Below are positions 9,284-17,670 of a stretch of 64,000 nt of DNA, piece by piece. This DNA comes from Halovulum sp039180525 (lineage in GTDB: Bacteria; Pseudomonadota; Alphaproteobacteria; Rhodobacterales; Rhodobacteraceae): positions 62,001 through 126,000 of the forward strand of contig JBCDDF010000004.1 of NCBI GenBank assembly GCA_039180525.1, written 5' to 3'. The position numbers and the translations under genes are program-made. The notes below the pieces were generated by a model. That model did no database searches. It saw only the letters and a program-made list of their open reading frames with translations, and was not told where the DNA came from. Each line of letters starts with the position of its first letter. Positions within the stretch are counted from its first letter, which is position 1.

Positions 9284-9556
9284 GCGGTGCGGTTTGGGGC
9301 CCAGCTGTCTTGTCGGGCGTTGGGGCTCTTTTTCACTTGGGCCGGAAAGGCCGTGGCGTGTCCCGCAAAACGTTTCAAAGGGTATGAGAGGCTGTGGCGC
9401 GGGGCGTCGCTGCACGGACAAGACAGGCAGTCGTCGCGGCGTCGGCGAACTTCGGCTTTCGTTCGGCTATGCCGGCGTGACGGCAATCTGTTCTTTAGAT
9501 GGGGCGGCCGTCCCCGGGCCGGTGGCGATGGTCCAAGACGCGCCCCGACCCCACAT

Positions 9557-11437
9557 TCATACGCGGGGCATCCCCTTCGGCCGAAGCAGACGCTTCTGCG
9601 CGGCGATCCGGAACGGAGCGTTCGGCGCGCCGTAGCCGTCATAGCCGCCCCGCCGTTCGACGAATTCGAAGAACAGTCCTTCTTCGGTGGGGCGGGAATA
9701 GAGTTGCAGGAATTCGCCGCCGGTTTCGTCGCGATCGAACATCAGCTTCGCGTCGCGCAGCCGGTCGCAGAACTCGGTGGACAGCCCCAGCCGGGCGCTG
9801 ACGTCGGAATAGTAGTTTCCCGGGATCGGCAGCGGGTCGAAGCCGTGGTCTTTCAACCGCTCGGCCAGCGCGAAGAGATCGTCCGTCGCGAAGGCGATGT
9901 GCTGGACGGCGGAATGAAAGCTGTCGGCCAGGAAATGACCCGCGAGCGTGCGATGTGTATCCGCGCCATTGACGGTCAGACGGAACGTGCGGTCCGGGGC
10001 AGCCAGCGCCATCGAGCGGATGAGGCCGTCCGGGTCCGACACGTCCACAATCGGCGTGCGCCACAGATCGAACACCGCCGCATAGGCCGCCCCCCAGGAC
10101 AGCATGCGGTCGTAGGTCGTCGTCTCGGCCACATGGTCGATGCGCAGGTCGCCTTCGGGCGCGCCGGTCCCGTCGAATTCGATGTCCCACACGCTGTCGA
10201 GACCTCGGGTGGGGTCGATCAGGTGGACGACGCCGCCGCCCACGCCCCGGATGGCCGGGATGTCCACCTGGCCCGCGTCGAGCGGCTGCTCGAAAGGTGA
10301 GGCGCCCAAAGCCCGGGCCCGCACGACCGCATCATCCGCGTTGGGAACCCGCAATCCGACGTCGCAGACACTGACCCCGTGGGCGGCGTGGGCCGTCTCC
10401 GCGAAGCCATGGGGGTCGGCGTTCAGCACGATCCGCGCGGCGCCGCTTTGCCAGAGCGCGATCCGCTTGGTGCGGTGGTCGCCCACGTGACGCAAGCCCA
10501 TCGTCCGCAACAGCGCCTGGAGCGACGGGGCGCCGGTTCTTCCCACCGCGAACTCGATGAACTCGACCGCCTCGACACTCGCCCGCCGGGGCAGGGCCTG
10601 GGGTTGCAAGCGCGTCGGCTTTTCCGTCCGCCGGACGTCGTCCATCAGCGCAACGAGGCTGCGGTGACCATCGACCGCGACGTCGCCGGGCAGACCGCCC
10701 CGGAACAGGTCGTTGAACACCTCTAGGCTGACGGGGCCGTCATAGCCCGTGGCGCCGACGGCCCGCATGAATGCCGCGACATCGAGGTCGCCCTCGCCGG
10801 GCATCGACCGGAAGTGGCGCGACCAGTAGAACAGGTCCATCGGTATGCGCGGCGCGTCCGCAAGCTGCACGAAGGCGATCCGGTCGCCGGGGATGGCCCG
10901 GATCGTGTCCGGGTCGAGCCCGCGCCCCAACGTGTGGAAGCTGTCGAGGATGACGCCCGCGGCCGGGTGGTCGGCGCGGCGTACGACCTCCCACGCGTCA
11001 CGGTGGTCGTCGATATGGGCCCCCCAGGCGAGGGCCTCGTAGCCCACCTTCAGACCCCGGGCCGCGGCGCGCTCGCCTGCCTCAGCGATGTCCGCGGCCA
11101 TGCGGTCGATGCCGCCGCGGCCGCGCGGATGCACCGACGAGCAGATGAGCATGAGGCCGCAGCCAAGCTCGCCCATGAGGTCGAACTTGCGTTCCAGCCG
11201 GTCGAACGCGCGGGTGCGATCCGCGCCCTCCAGGCCCTCCAGGTCGCGGAAGGGCTGGAACAGGTCGACCGTGAGCCCATGCGCGCGGATCATCTCACCC
11301 GCCTCGCGCGGCGTGCGGTGGTCGGCGATCAGGTCGGGTTCGAATATCTCCAGCCCGTCGAACCCGGCTTTGGCGATCGCGGTGGCCTTCTCCTCCAGCG
11401 TACCCGCAAGGCATACCGTGGCGATGGAGGTCCTCAC
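9557..11437 (-). CDS. Bifunctional sugar-phosphate-isomerase/HPPD-like protein, 3-dehydroshikimate dehydratase type (QuiC-like)
   Basis: A 626-residue fusion. The N-terminal half is an AP-endonuclease-2/xylose-isomerase-like TIM barrel with the metal-ligand pattern of 3-dehydroshikimate dehydratases (YEALAWG, VILDSFH, FVQLADA, SLEVFND). The C-terminal half is a vicinal-oxygen-chelate module like 4-hydroxyphenylpyruvate dioxygenase, keeping an apparent His-His-Glu triad (DHVAETTTYDR, QHIAFAT, GEFLQLYSRP). QuiC1-type enzymes with this layout convert 3-dehydroshikimate to protocatechuate, which suits the nearby protocatechuate dioxygenase genes. The GTG start overlaps the tctA stop in a GTGA, so it is the last gene of the TctCBA operon. 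Confidence 0.85.
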   Translation of the reverse strand: MRTSIATVCLAGTLEEKATAIAKAGFDGLEIFEPDLIADHRTPREAGEMIRAHGLTVDLFQPFRDLEGLEGADRTRAFDRLERKFDLMGELGCGLMLICSSVHPRGRGGIDRMAADIAEAGERAAARGLKVGYEALAWGAHIDDHRDAWEVVRRADHPAAGVILDSFHTLGRGLDPDTIRAIPGDRIAFVQLADAPRIPMDLFYWSRHFRSMPGEGDLDVAAFMRAVGATGYDGPVSLEVFNDLFRGGLPGDVAVDGHRSLVALMDDVRRTEKPTRLQPQALPRRASVEAVEFIEFAVGRTGAPSLQALLRTMGLRHVGDHRTKRIALWQSGAARIVLNADPHGFAETAHAAHGVSVCDVGLRVPNADDAVVRARALGASPFEQPLDAGQVDIPAIRGVGGGVVHLIDPTRGLDSVWDIEFDGTGAPEGDLRIDHVAETTTYDRMLSWGAAYAAVFDLWRTPIVDVSDPDGLIRSMALAAPDRTFRLTVNGADTHRTLAGHFLADSFHSAVQHIAFATDDLFALAERLKDHGFDPLPIPGNYYSDVSARLGLSTEFCDRLRDAKLMFDRDETGGEFLQLYSRPTEEGLFFEFVERRGGYDGYGAPNAPFRIAAQKRLLRPKGMPRV

Positions 11438-12939
11438 GGCCGCCGCGCGCTGAGCCGGGTGCGGGCGGCCCGCCAGAGGGGCGTCTGGCCGACGATCGTG
11501 GCCAGCACCGCGATGAGCAGGATCAGCGACAGCGGCGAGGTCAGCATGCCCTCCAGAAGGCCCCACAGGCTCTCGCGTTCGGTGATCACGGCACGGCGCC
11601 AGTTCTCGTCCAGAAGGCGCGACAGGATCACCCCGAGCACCACCGGGCCGAGCGGCCAGCCGTAGAGCTTCATGAAATAGCCCAGTACGCCGAAGCCCAG
11701 CATCCAGTAGACCTCGGTCACGGAGTTATTGACCGCGAAGGCGCCGACAATCGACAGCAGCAGTATGAGCGGGATCAGCACCGCGCGCGGCATCTCGACG
11801 ATCTTGGTGAACACCTTGATCCCCGTCAGGCCGAACAGAAGCACGAACGCGTCCGCGGCCAGAAGCGCGCCGACGACGAACCAGAAGATATCAGGCCGGT
11901 CGATCATCAGCATCGGCCCGGGGTTCAGCCCATGGATGAACAGTGCGCCGATCATGATCGCCGTGACCGCGTCGCCCGGGATGCCCAGCGTCATCATCGG
12001 CACGAAAGCCCCGCCCACCGCCGCGTTGTTGGCCGTCTCGGGTGCGACGAGCCCCTCCATCGCGCCTTCGCCGAAGGGGTGGTCGGGGTCCTTGGTCACG
12101 CGCTTGGCATGGTCATAGGCCATGAGTGCGGCGATATCACCGCCGGTGCCGGGCAGCGCGCCGATCACCACCCCGATGGTGGAGGTCTGCAGGCTGAGCG
12201 GCAGATAGCGGCGCACGGCGCCCCAGGACGGAACGATCCGGCTCAGCCGTTGCTTTATGGCGGGGGTGTCGACGTGGTGGAGTTGATAAAGCGCTTCGGA
12301 CACGCCGAAGAGCCCGATCATCACCGCCACGAAGCTGACGCCGGCGCGCAGGTCTGGCACGCCGAAGGTGAAGCGCTCGGTAAAGGTCAGCGGGTCCATG
12401 CCGACCGCGCCGATGACGATGCCGAAGGCGCCCGCGAACACGCCCTTGAGCATGGAGCCCCCTGACAGCGAGCCGACCAGCAGGAGGCCCAGCAGCGCCA
12501 GCAGCAGGTAATCGCGCGGCTGGAAGCGCAGCGCTACGTCCGATACCGCCGGCGCGGCCAGCGCCAGCACCGCGATGCCCACGAGCCCGCCCACGAACGA
12601 CATCACCGTGCTGACGCCGATGGCCGTGCCGGCCTCACCGCGTTGCGCCATCGGGTAGCCGTCCATGGCGGTGGCGATGGCCGACGGTGCGCCGGGGATG
12701 TTGAGCAGGATCGCGGTGCGTGCGCCGCCATAGACCCCGCCCATATAGATGCCGATCATCAGCGAGATCGCGGGCAGCACGTCCCAGGCGAAGGTGAACG
12801 AGATCAGGATCGAGACGGCCATCGTGACCGACAGGCCGGGGATCGCGCCCACATAGACGCCCGCCAGCGTGCCGACTGCGACCAGCAGCAGGAGTTGCGG
12901 CTGGGCGAACACGGTCACGAGGGCGGCGAGGATCTCCAT
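11434..12939 (-). CDS. tctA: Tripartite tricarboxylate transporter large membrane subunit
   Basis: A 501-residue integral membrane protein of the TctA family (DUF112). Conserved family segments are visible: GAIPGLSVTMAVSIL near residue 33, YGGARTAILLNIPGAPSA near 70, then GALPGTGGDIAALMAYDHAKR and APETANNAAVGGAFVPM in the middle. With TctB and TctC it imports carboxylates using a periplasmic binding protein. Its ATG overlaps the tctB stop by one base (TGATG). The link to the QuiC-like enzyme and the pca genes suggests an aromatic or hydroaromatic acid (quinate, shikimate or protocatechuate type) as cargo, but that is inference. Confidence 0.93.
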   Translation of the reverse strand: MEILAALVTVFAQPQLLLLVAVGTLAGVYVGAIPGLSVTMAVSILISFTFAWDVLPAISLMIGIYMGGVYGGARTAILLNIPGAPSAIATAMDGYPMAQRGEAGTAIGVSTVMSFVGGLVGIAVLALAAPAVSDVALRFQPRDYLLLALLGLLLVGSLSGGSMLKGVFAGAFGIVIGAVGMDPLTFTERFTFGVPDLRAGVSFVAVMIGLFGVSEALYQLHHVDTPAIKQRLSRIVPSWGAVRRYLPLSLQTSTIGVVIGALPGTGGDIAALMAYDHAKRVTKDPDHPFGEGAMEGLVAPETANNAAVGGAFVPMMTLGIPGDAVTAIMIGALFIHGLNPGPMLMIDRPDIFWFVVGALLAADAFVLLFGLTGIKVFTKIVEMPRAVLIPLILLLSIVGAFAVNNSVTEVYWMLGFGVLGYFMKLYGWPLGPVVLGVILSRLLDENWRRAVITERESLWGLLEGMLTSPLSLILLIAVLATIVGQTPLWRAARTRLSARRP

Positions 12940-13454
12940 CAGGAGCCCCCGAAAAGGTCGCGCAGCGCCTGGACGGCCTCGGCCTCGGGCACGATGCCCG
13001 ACGGCATCAGGACGGTGAAGACGATGCGGAACAGCAGCCAGATCGCGACGAGGCTGCCAAGGGACACAACGCCGGCGAAGGCCCAGCCGCGCCCCGACAG
13101 GACACGGATCGAGATCGCGAGAAACAGCGCCGAGGTGGGCAGGAAGCCGAGCGGCTCCAGGAGCTTTGCGTAGACCACGAGGAGCGCGGCGACGAAGAGG
13201 ATGCGACCGGGCAGCACGTCGCGGCGGAGGGTCTGGTCGCGGGCCAGTGTTCGGCGGAGGGTGTGGACGGCGACGCCCCCCGCCGCGCCCAGCATCACGA
13301 CCGTCGCGATCATGGGGACGGTTCCCGGAGCGGACAGCGCGTCGAAGCCGGAGATTCCGTAGGCGTTCCACAGCAGCACCGCGCTCAGTGTCGCCATCGC
13401 GACGGCGAAAGCCGCCTCGCCCGGGCGCCGCGTCTTAGGAAGGGGGTCGCGCAT
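12939..13454 (-). CDS. tctB: Tripartite tricarboxylate transporter small membrane subunit
   Basis: A 171-residue membrane protein of the TctB family (DUF1468) with four hydrophobic segments: AVAMATLSAVLLWNAYGI, TVPMIATVVMLGAAGGVAV, GRILFVAALLVVYAKLL, then a final pair ending in RIVFTVLMPSG. The start chosen is the ATG at 13454, which gives the family N terminus just before the first membrane segment. Longer upstream extension into low-complexity Pro/Arg sequence looks spurious. It lies between tctC and tctA and forms the small partner of the TctA channel. Confidence 0.88.
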   Translation of the reverse strand: MRDPLPKTRRPGEAAFAVAMATLSAVLLWNAYGISGFDALSAPGTVPMIATVVMLGAAGGVAVHTLRRTLARDQTLRRDVLPGRILFVAALLVVYAKLLEPLGFLPTSALFLAISIRVLSGRGWAFAGVVSLGSLVAIWLLFRIVFTVLMPSGIVPEAEAVQALRDLFGGS

Positions 13455-13530
13455 GGCTCGGCCTCGGGATGCGGAAGGGGAGCGCGCCGCCGCCCCGGAA
13501 AGGCGGGGCGGCGGCGCTTTTGGGCGCGGC

Positions 13531-14529
13531 TTACTCGGCCGGGCGGGGGATGCCGAACTCTTCCGGGGACCGTTTGGCCAGACCGGCATCCTGGATCAGC
13601 CACACGGTGTTCTGCTGATAGCTGTCAAGATACGCCTGCGCCTCGGCGCCGGACGTGTTCATCAGCGTGAAGCCGCGATCCTCCATCAGCGCGCGGAAGT
13701 CATCCTGCTCGGCAGCCTGACGGTAAGCGTCCGACAGGGTGGCGACCACGTCTTCCGGCGTGTCGGCGGGGGCGAAGACCCCGAAAAACGGACCCCAGGG
13801 CAGCATCGGCTCATAGCCCGCTTCCGCCTCGGTGACGGGCTGGACGTCGGGCACGGCGTAATGCGCGGTTTCGTCCATCACGGTGATCGGCTTCATGGCG
13901 CCGGCGCGGATGCCCTCGATCGCGGCGCCCACCACGGCGGGCATCACGTCGATCGCGCCGCCCTGAAGCGCCGTCAGCGCGGGGCCGTCGCCGTCATAGG
14001 GCACTTCGATGATGTCCAGCTCGCCCTCGACGGACTCGACCATCGCCAGCACCACGGACGACAATCCGCCCGGCCCGGTCGAGCCGAAGCGGACCTCGCC
14101 GGGATTCTCGGTTATGTAGGCGATCATCCCCGCGTAGTCGTCGAAAGGCGCATCCGCGCCGGCGACCAGCATCGGCGTGCCGCGCGCCAGAAGGATTATG
14201 GGCACGAAGTCCGCGTAGTCCCGTTCGCCCAGCCCCATCACCTTGTAGAGCGTCGGGTTTTCGGCGCCCATCAGCAGGGTGTAGCCGTCCGGGTCGGCAT
14301 CCGCCACCTGGTTGAGCGCGATCGCGCCCACGCCGCCGGTGACGTTCTGCATCACGACCGGCACGCCGAGCACCTCTTCGGCATGGGGCGTCACCGAGCG
14401 CATCACCGTATCGGTGGAACCGCCGGCCCCCCACTGGATCACGCCGCGGATCTCGCGTTCGGGGAAGTCCGCCAGTGCGGGTCCAGCCGTCAGCAGAGCA
14501 ACGGCGAGGATGGTCAAAGTCTTCTTCAT
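13531..14529 (-). CDS. tctC: Tripartite tricarboxylate transporter substrate-binding protein (BUG family)
   Basis: A 332-residue periplasmic binding protein with an N-terminal signal (KKTLTILAVALLTAGPALA). The family pattern is clear: REIRGVIQWGAGGSTDT near 27, GAIALNQVADADPDGYTLL, then FGSTGPGGLSSVVL. BUG/TctC proteins bind carboxylates and deliver them to TctAB. A strong GGGAGGA ribosome site precedes the ATG. It is the first gene of the tctCBA-quiC operon, and a perfect LysR-like dyad lies upstream at 14590-14605. Confidence 0.92.
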   Translation of the reverse strand: MKKTLTILAVALLTAGPALADFPEREIRGVIQWGAGGSTDTVMRSVTPHAEEVLGVPVVMQNVTGGVGAIALNQVADADPDGYTLLMGAENPTLYKVMGLGERDYADFVPIILLARGTPMLVAGADAPFDDYAGMIAYITENPGEVRFGSTGPGGLSSVVLAMVESVEGELDIIEVPYDGDGPALTALQGGAIDVMPAVVGAAIEGIRAGAMKPITVMDETAHYAVPDVQPVTEAEAGYEPMLPWGPFFGVFAPADTPEDVVATLSDAYRQAAEQDDFRALMEDRGFTLMNTSGAEAQAYLDSYQQNTVWLIQDAGLAKRSPEEFGIPRPAE

Positions 14530-14589
14530 GCAAAGTCCTCCCTTCGTTCCGCGCCGGTCGTTGCCGGGCGGTTCACCTATGTTTATCGA

Positions 14590-14605
14590 GTTATGGTGGA
14601 ATAAC
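14590..14605. promoter_or_regulatory. LysR-type operator candidate upstream of tctC
   Basis: GTTAT-N6-ATAAC is a perfect dyad of the T-N11-A kind bound by LysR regulators. It lies about 60 bases upstream of the tctC start and just downstream of the stop of the LysR gene at 14642-15571. That gene is the natural candidate to bind it. Confidence 0.5.
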
Positions 14606-14641
14606 GGCAAATGCTTTTTCATCCCACATCGTAACACCATG

Positions 14642-15571
14642 TTAATCCTGATCGCCGACCTCCCACGGGCGCGAACGGGTGGCCGCGGTCAGTTCCTGGG
14701 CGAAGCAGTCAATTGCATGCTCTGCATGGATCGACAGCGTGCGCCCCTTCTTGTGCGCGACATGGGCCGTGATGCGGGTCTCTTCTTCGAGGCGGATCCG
14801 GCGGAAGCCCTCCATATAAACCTCGGCCACAGAAAATTCGTCGATCACCGCCACGCCCAGGCCATGGCGCACCAACCCGACGACCGTCTGGGCGAAGCGC
14901 CCCCTGAGGGCGAAGCGCGGGTCGATCCCGGCTTCTGTGAAGGGGCGGATCAACTGCGCGCCATAGGGGTCGTTCGCGTCGACGCCGATCAGCGTTTCGC
15001 GGGCAAGGTCGTGAACGGACACGGAAGCGCGCCGCGCGAAGCGGTGGTCCTCGGGCACGATGGCGACCAACTGCCCGCGCGCGAGTTCGCGGCTTTCCAC
15101 TGCGGCGCCGATTACCGGCGAACTCATGACCACGAATTCTCCGCGTTCAAGCAGCAGGTAGTCGATGGTTTCCTCGATCTTCAGAATATTGAGATCCACG
15201 AACAGGTCGGGAAAGCGCCGCCTGACGCCGCGCACTGCGCGGGCGGCCACGAACTGCGCAATGGACGGGGCGGAGGCGAGGCGCAACTCGGTCGTCTCGC
15301 CCCTATGCAGGCTGTCGATGGCGTGACTGAGGTTCTCGATGTCGCGGTAGACCCGGCCGATCTGCTCGAAGACGGCGCCCGCCTCGACGGACGGGACGAA
15401 GCGGCCCGCGCGCCGCTCAAAGAGACGCAGCCCGAGCGATTCCTCCGTGTAGCGCACCAGGCGGCTGACCCCGGGGGCGGACACAGACAGCATCTCGGCC
15501 GCGCCAGAGATCGTGCCGGTCATCATCACCGCGCGAACCGCCTCGATCTGGCGCAGCGTCATGTTTTTCAC
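14642..15571 (-). CDS. LysR-family transcriptional regulator
   Basis: A 309-residue LysR regulator. The N-terminal winged helix-turn-helix (TLRQIEAVRAVMMTGTISG, SVSAPGVSRLVRYTEESLG) is followed by a periplasmic-binding-protein-like effector domain. The GTG start overlaps the pcaQ stop (GTGA), so both regulators are translated from one message; an in-frame ATG three codons later is an alternative. It sits directly upstream of tctC, so control of the tctCBA-quiC operon is likely. The effector is unknown. Confidence 0.88.
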   Translation of the reverse strand: MKNMTLRQIEAVRAVMMTGTISGAAEMLSVSAPGVSRLVRYTEESLGLRLFERRAGRFVPSVEAGAVFEQIGRVYRDIENLSHAIDSLHRGETTELRLASAPSIAQFVAARAVRGVRRRFPDLFVDLNILKIEETIDYLLLERGEFVVMSSPVIGAAVESRELARGQLVAIVPEDHRFARRASVSVHDLARETLIGVDANDPYGAQLIRPFTEAGIDPRFALRGRFAQTVVGLVRHGLGVAVIDEFSVAEVYMEGFRRIRLEEETRITAHVAHKKGRTLSIHAEHAIDCFAQELTAATRSRPWEVGDQD

Positions 15572-16488
15572 CCGCCCGCCCTCATGTGCTGCGCGACCGC
15601 GTGCAGGCAGTCTGCGAACGCGGCGGCCTCCTCGCCATCGTCCTCGGCCCGACGCGAGATGCCCAACGGTCCTGCATAGATTGGGCGGTCCAGGGGCAGG
15701 GCGGCGAGGAGTCTCTCCCGCAGTTCGAACGCGACAACGCCTTCGCTGATGAACCAGACGCCATCGGAGCCGCGCACCGCGCCCCGACCGACGGCCAGCG
15801 AAACGGTGCGCAGCGTTGCCTCGACGTGAGAAAGACCGACGCTGAGCCGCCATGCCTCGACCGGCTGCGCGATCAGCGCATCCGGCGGCGGGAGGATCAG
15901 CGGCCAGCTTTCGAGACGGGTCGCCTCGACGACCTCCAGCTCGGCCAAGGGATGGTCGGGCCTGGCGACCGCCAAGATCCGCTCGGGGTAGAGCTGCTCA
16001 AAGGCGAGGCCCGTCATCGCCTCGGGCGGGGCCATGCGACCTACGACCAGATCAAGCGCGCCTCCGCGAAGCGCGCCGACAAGGTCGGGATTTCCTCCCG
16101 TGGCGACATCGAGCACGCAATTCGGGCGTGTCTGAGAAAAGCGCCGGACGGCACGTGGGACCAGGTCCGTCGCCGCTGTCGGCAACACGCCCAGCCGCAG
16201 GCGGCTCCGCTTTGCCGCGCGCTGCGCCGCGCGGGTTGCGCGATCGAGGTCCCGCTCGATCCGGGCCGCATGCGCGTGAAACCGTCGCCCCGCGTCGTTT
16301 AAGATCATCTGGCGGTGGGACCTGTCGAAGAGAGCGGCGCCGACGATCTCTTCCAGCTCTCGGATCGTCTTTGAAAGGGCAGGCTGAGTGACGTGAAGCG
16401 TGCCGGCAGCAGCCGTCAGTCCGCCGACCCGCGCGACCTCTAGGAAGACGCGAACATGTCGCAAGCGAATGCGGGCCAGAGGTGTCAT
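15568..16488 (-). CDS. pcaQ: LysR-family pca operon activator
   Basis: A 306-residue LysR regulator divergent from pcaCHG. The HTH (HVRVFLEVARVGGLTAAAGT, VTQPALSKTIRELEE) and effector domain fit PcaQ, which in rhizobia and agrobacteria activates protocatechuate genes in response to beta-carboxy-cis,cis-muconate. The position next to pcaC and a PcaQ-box-like dyad at its own start support the name. The chosen ATG (16488) lies inside that dyad, with no clear ribosome site, so the message may be nearly leaderless or the start may be a little downstream. It overlaps the second LysR gene by four bases. Confidence 0.85.
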   Translation of the reverse strand: MTPLARIRLRHVRVFLEVARVGGLTAAAGTLHVTQPALSKTIRELEEIVGAALFDRSHRQMILNDAGRRFHAHAARIERDLDRATRAAQRAAKRSRLRLGVLPTAATDLVPRAVRRFSQTRPNCVLDVATGGNPDLVGALRGGALDLVVGRMAPPEAMTGLAFEQLYPERILAVARPDHPLAELEVVEATRLESWPLILPPPDALIAQPVEAWRLSVGLSHVEATLRTVSLAVGRGAVRGSDGVWFISEGVVAFELRERLLAALPLDRPIYAGPLGISRRAEDDGEEAAAFADCLHAVAQHMRAGG

Positions 16489-16502
16489 AACCCAGGGGTA
16501 AT
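16487..16502. promoter_or_regulatory. PcaQ-box-like dyad between pcaQ and pcaCHG
   Basis: ATAACC-CAGG-GGTAAT closely matches the published PcaQ recognition form ATAACC-N4-GGTTAA. Seen as a dyad, ATAACCC and GGGTAAT are imperfect inverted repeats. It overlaps the pcaQ ATG and lies about 70 bases before pcaC, so bound PcaQ could both activate pcaC and repress itself. Confidence 0.7.
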
Positions 16503-16570
16503 GGGTTGGGCGCCCGAACTCAATTCCATCTATCCGGTGTCGGCTATAGCACATGAGCCGGGAGGGCCGG

Positions 16571-16951
16571 ATGAGCGACCATGCAGATACCTTCGGGCAG
16601 ACCACCCGGCGGGCCGTTCTCGGCGCGGATCACGTCGCCCGCGCCGCTGCCGCCAAAACAGCGTTCGACGCCCCGTTCCAGCAAATGATCACCGATCTGG
16701 CCTGGGGCCGGCTTTGGAGCGACGAAACGATCCCGCGCCGGGAACGCTCCATGCTCACGCTCGCCATCCTCGCGGCCACGGGCAGCGAGGAGGAGATCGC
16801 CATGCATGTCCGCGCCACGGCCCGGACGGGGGCGAGCCGGAGCGACGTGGCGCAGGCCTTCCGGCACGTCACGGTCTATGCCGGGGTGTCCAGGGCGAAC
16901 CGAGCCTTCACCATCGCCAAGGCGGCATCCGCGGAGATGGGCGGCGAATGA
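16571..16951 (+). CDS. pcaC: 4-carboxymuconolactone decarboxylase
   Basis: A 126-residue AhpD-like alpha-helical protein of the usual PcaC length. It decarboxylates gamma-carboxymuconolactone to beta-ketoadipate enol-lactone in the protocatechuate branch. Family features include the N-terminal TRRAVLGADHVARA stretch and a following helical core (LTLAILAATGSEEEIAMHV). The ATG at 16571 has a GGAGGG ribosome site; an in-frame ATG at 16553 does not. The stop overlaps the pcaH start (ATGA), tying it to the dioxygenase genes. Confidence 0.9.
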   Translation: MSDHADTFGQTTRRAVLGADHVARAAAAKTAFDAPFQQMITDLAWGRLWSDETIPRRERSMLTLAILAATGSEEEIAMHVRATARTGASRSDVAQAFRHVTVYAGVSRANRAFTIAKAASAEMGGE

Positions 16952-17670
16952 CGACCCCTCTGCGCCCGCGCCGCTCCGGCTGGCATCCGCCCGCCCTTAC
17001 CCCCGCGTATCGCAGCACGCGGCTGCGCGCGCCCACGCAGGCCCCGCTGGCGTTGCCCTCCGCGCCGGTCGAACTGCGCGGCCCGGTGTTCGGCCACGCC
17101 GATCTCGGCCCCCTCGACGGGGATCTCCATCTCAACGCGGCCGCCGATGGGCAGAGCGCCATCGGCCCGCGCATCTTGGTGCACGGGCAAGTGACGGATG
17201 AGGATAGGCGGCCTGTCCCCCACACGCTGATCGAGATCTGGCAGGCCAATGCCGGCGGGCGGTACCGGCACAAGCGTGACGGCTACCTCGCACCGCTCGA
17301 CCCGAATTTCGGCGGCTGCGGCCGCGCGCTGGCGGATGCGGACGGGCGCTACGCGTTTCGCTCGATCCAGCCCGGGCCCTATCCCTGGCCCAACGGCGGA
17401 AACGACTGGCGGCCCGCGCATATCCACCTATCGCTCTTTGGTCACGCTTTCGCGCAGCGCCTGGTGACGCAGCTCTACTTCGAAGGCGATCCTTTGATGG
17501 CACATTGCCCGATCCTGAATGCCGTGCCGTCCGAGGCGGGGCGCGCCAGGCTCGTTGCGCGGCTCGACCTCGCGCGGACCGAGCCGATGGACACCGTCGC
17601 CTGGCGGTTCGACATCGTGCTGCGCGGCGCGGCGCAGACGCCGTTCGAGACCCGGCCGGAGGGCCCGTAG
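16948..17670 (+). CDS. pcaH: Protocatechuate 3,4-dioxygenase beta subunit
   Basis: The iron-bearing 240-residue subunit of the intradiol ring-cleavage enzyme that turns protocatechuate into 3-carboxy-cis,cis-muconate. The four non-heme ferric ligands are all present with correct spacing: Y106 (GGRYRHK), Y145 (PGPYPWPNGG), H158 and H160 (RPAHIHLS). An upstream in-frame extension exists but overlaps pcaC completely; the ATG at 16948 gives the normal subunit length. pcaG follows with no intervening base. Confidence 0.96.
   Translation: MTTPLRPRRSGWHPPALTPAYRSTRLRAPTQAPLALPSAPVELRGPVFGHADLGPLDGDLHLNAAADGQSAIGPRILVHGQVTDEDRRPVPHTLIEIWQANAGGRYRHKRDGYLAPLDPNFGGCGRALADADGRYAFRSIQPGPYPWPNGGNDWRPAHIHLSLFGHAFAQRLVTQLYFEGDPLMAHCPILNAVPSEAGRARLVARLDLARTEPMDTVAWRFDIVLRGAAQTPFETRPEGP

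Noticed and set aside
9284..9556. 273-bp spacer between the convergent fusion flavoprotein and QuiC-like genes
   Set aside because: Short frames on both strands were read but none resembles a known protein; no convincing terminator or repeat either.
16456..16947. N-terminal extension of PcaH
   Set aside because: The in-frame upstream sequence coincides with pcaC in another frame and does not resemble dioxygenase sequence.
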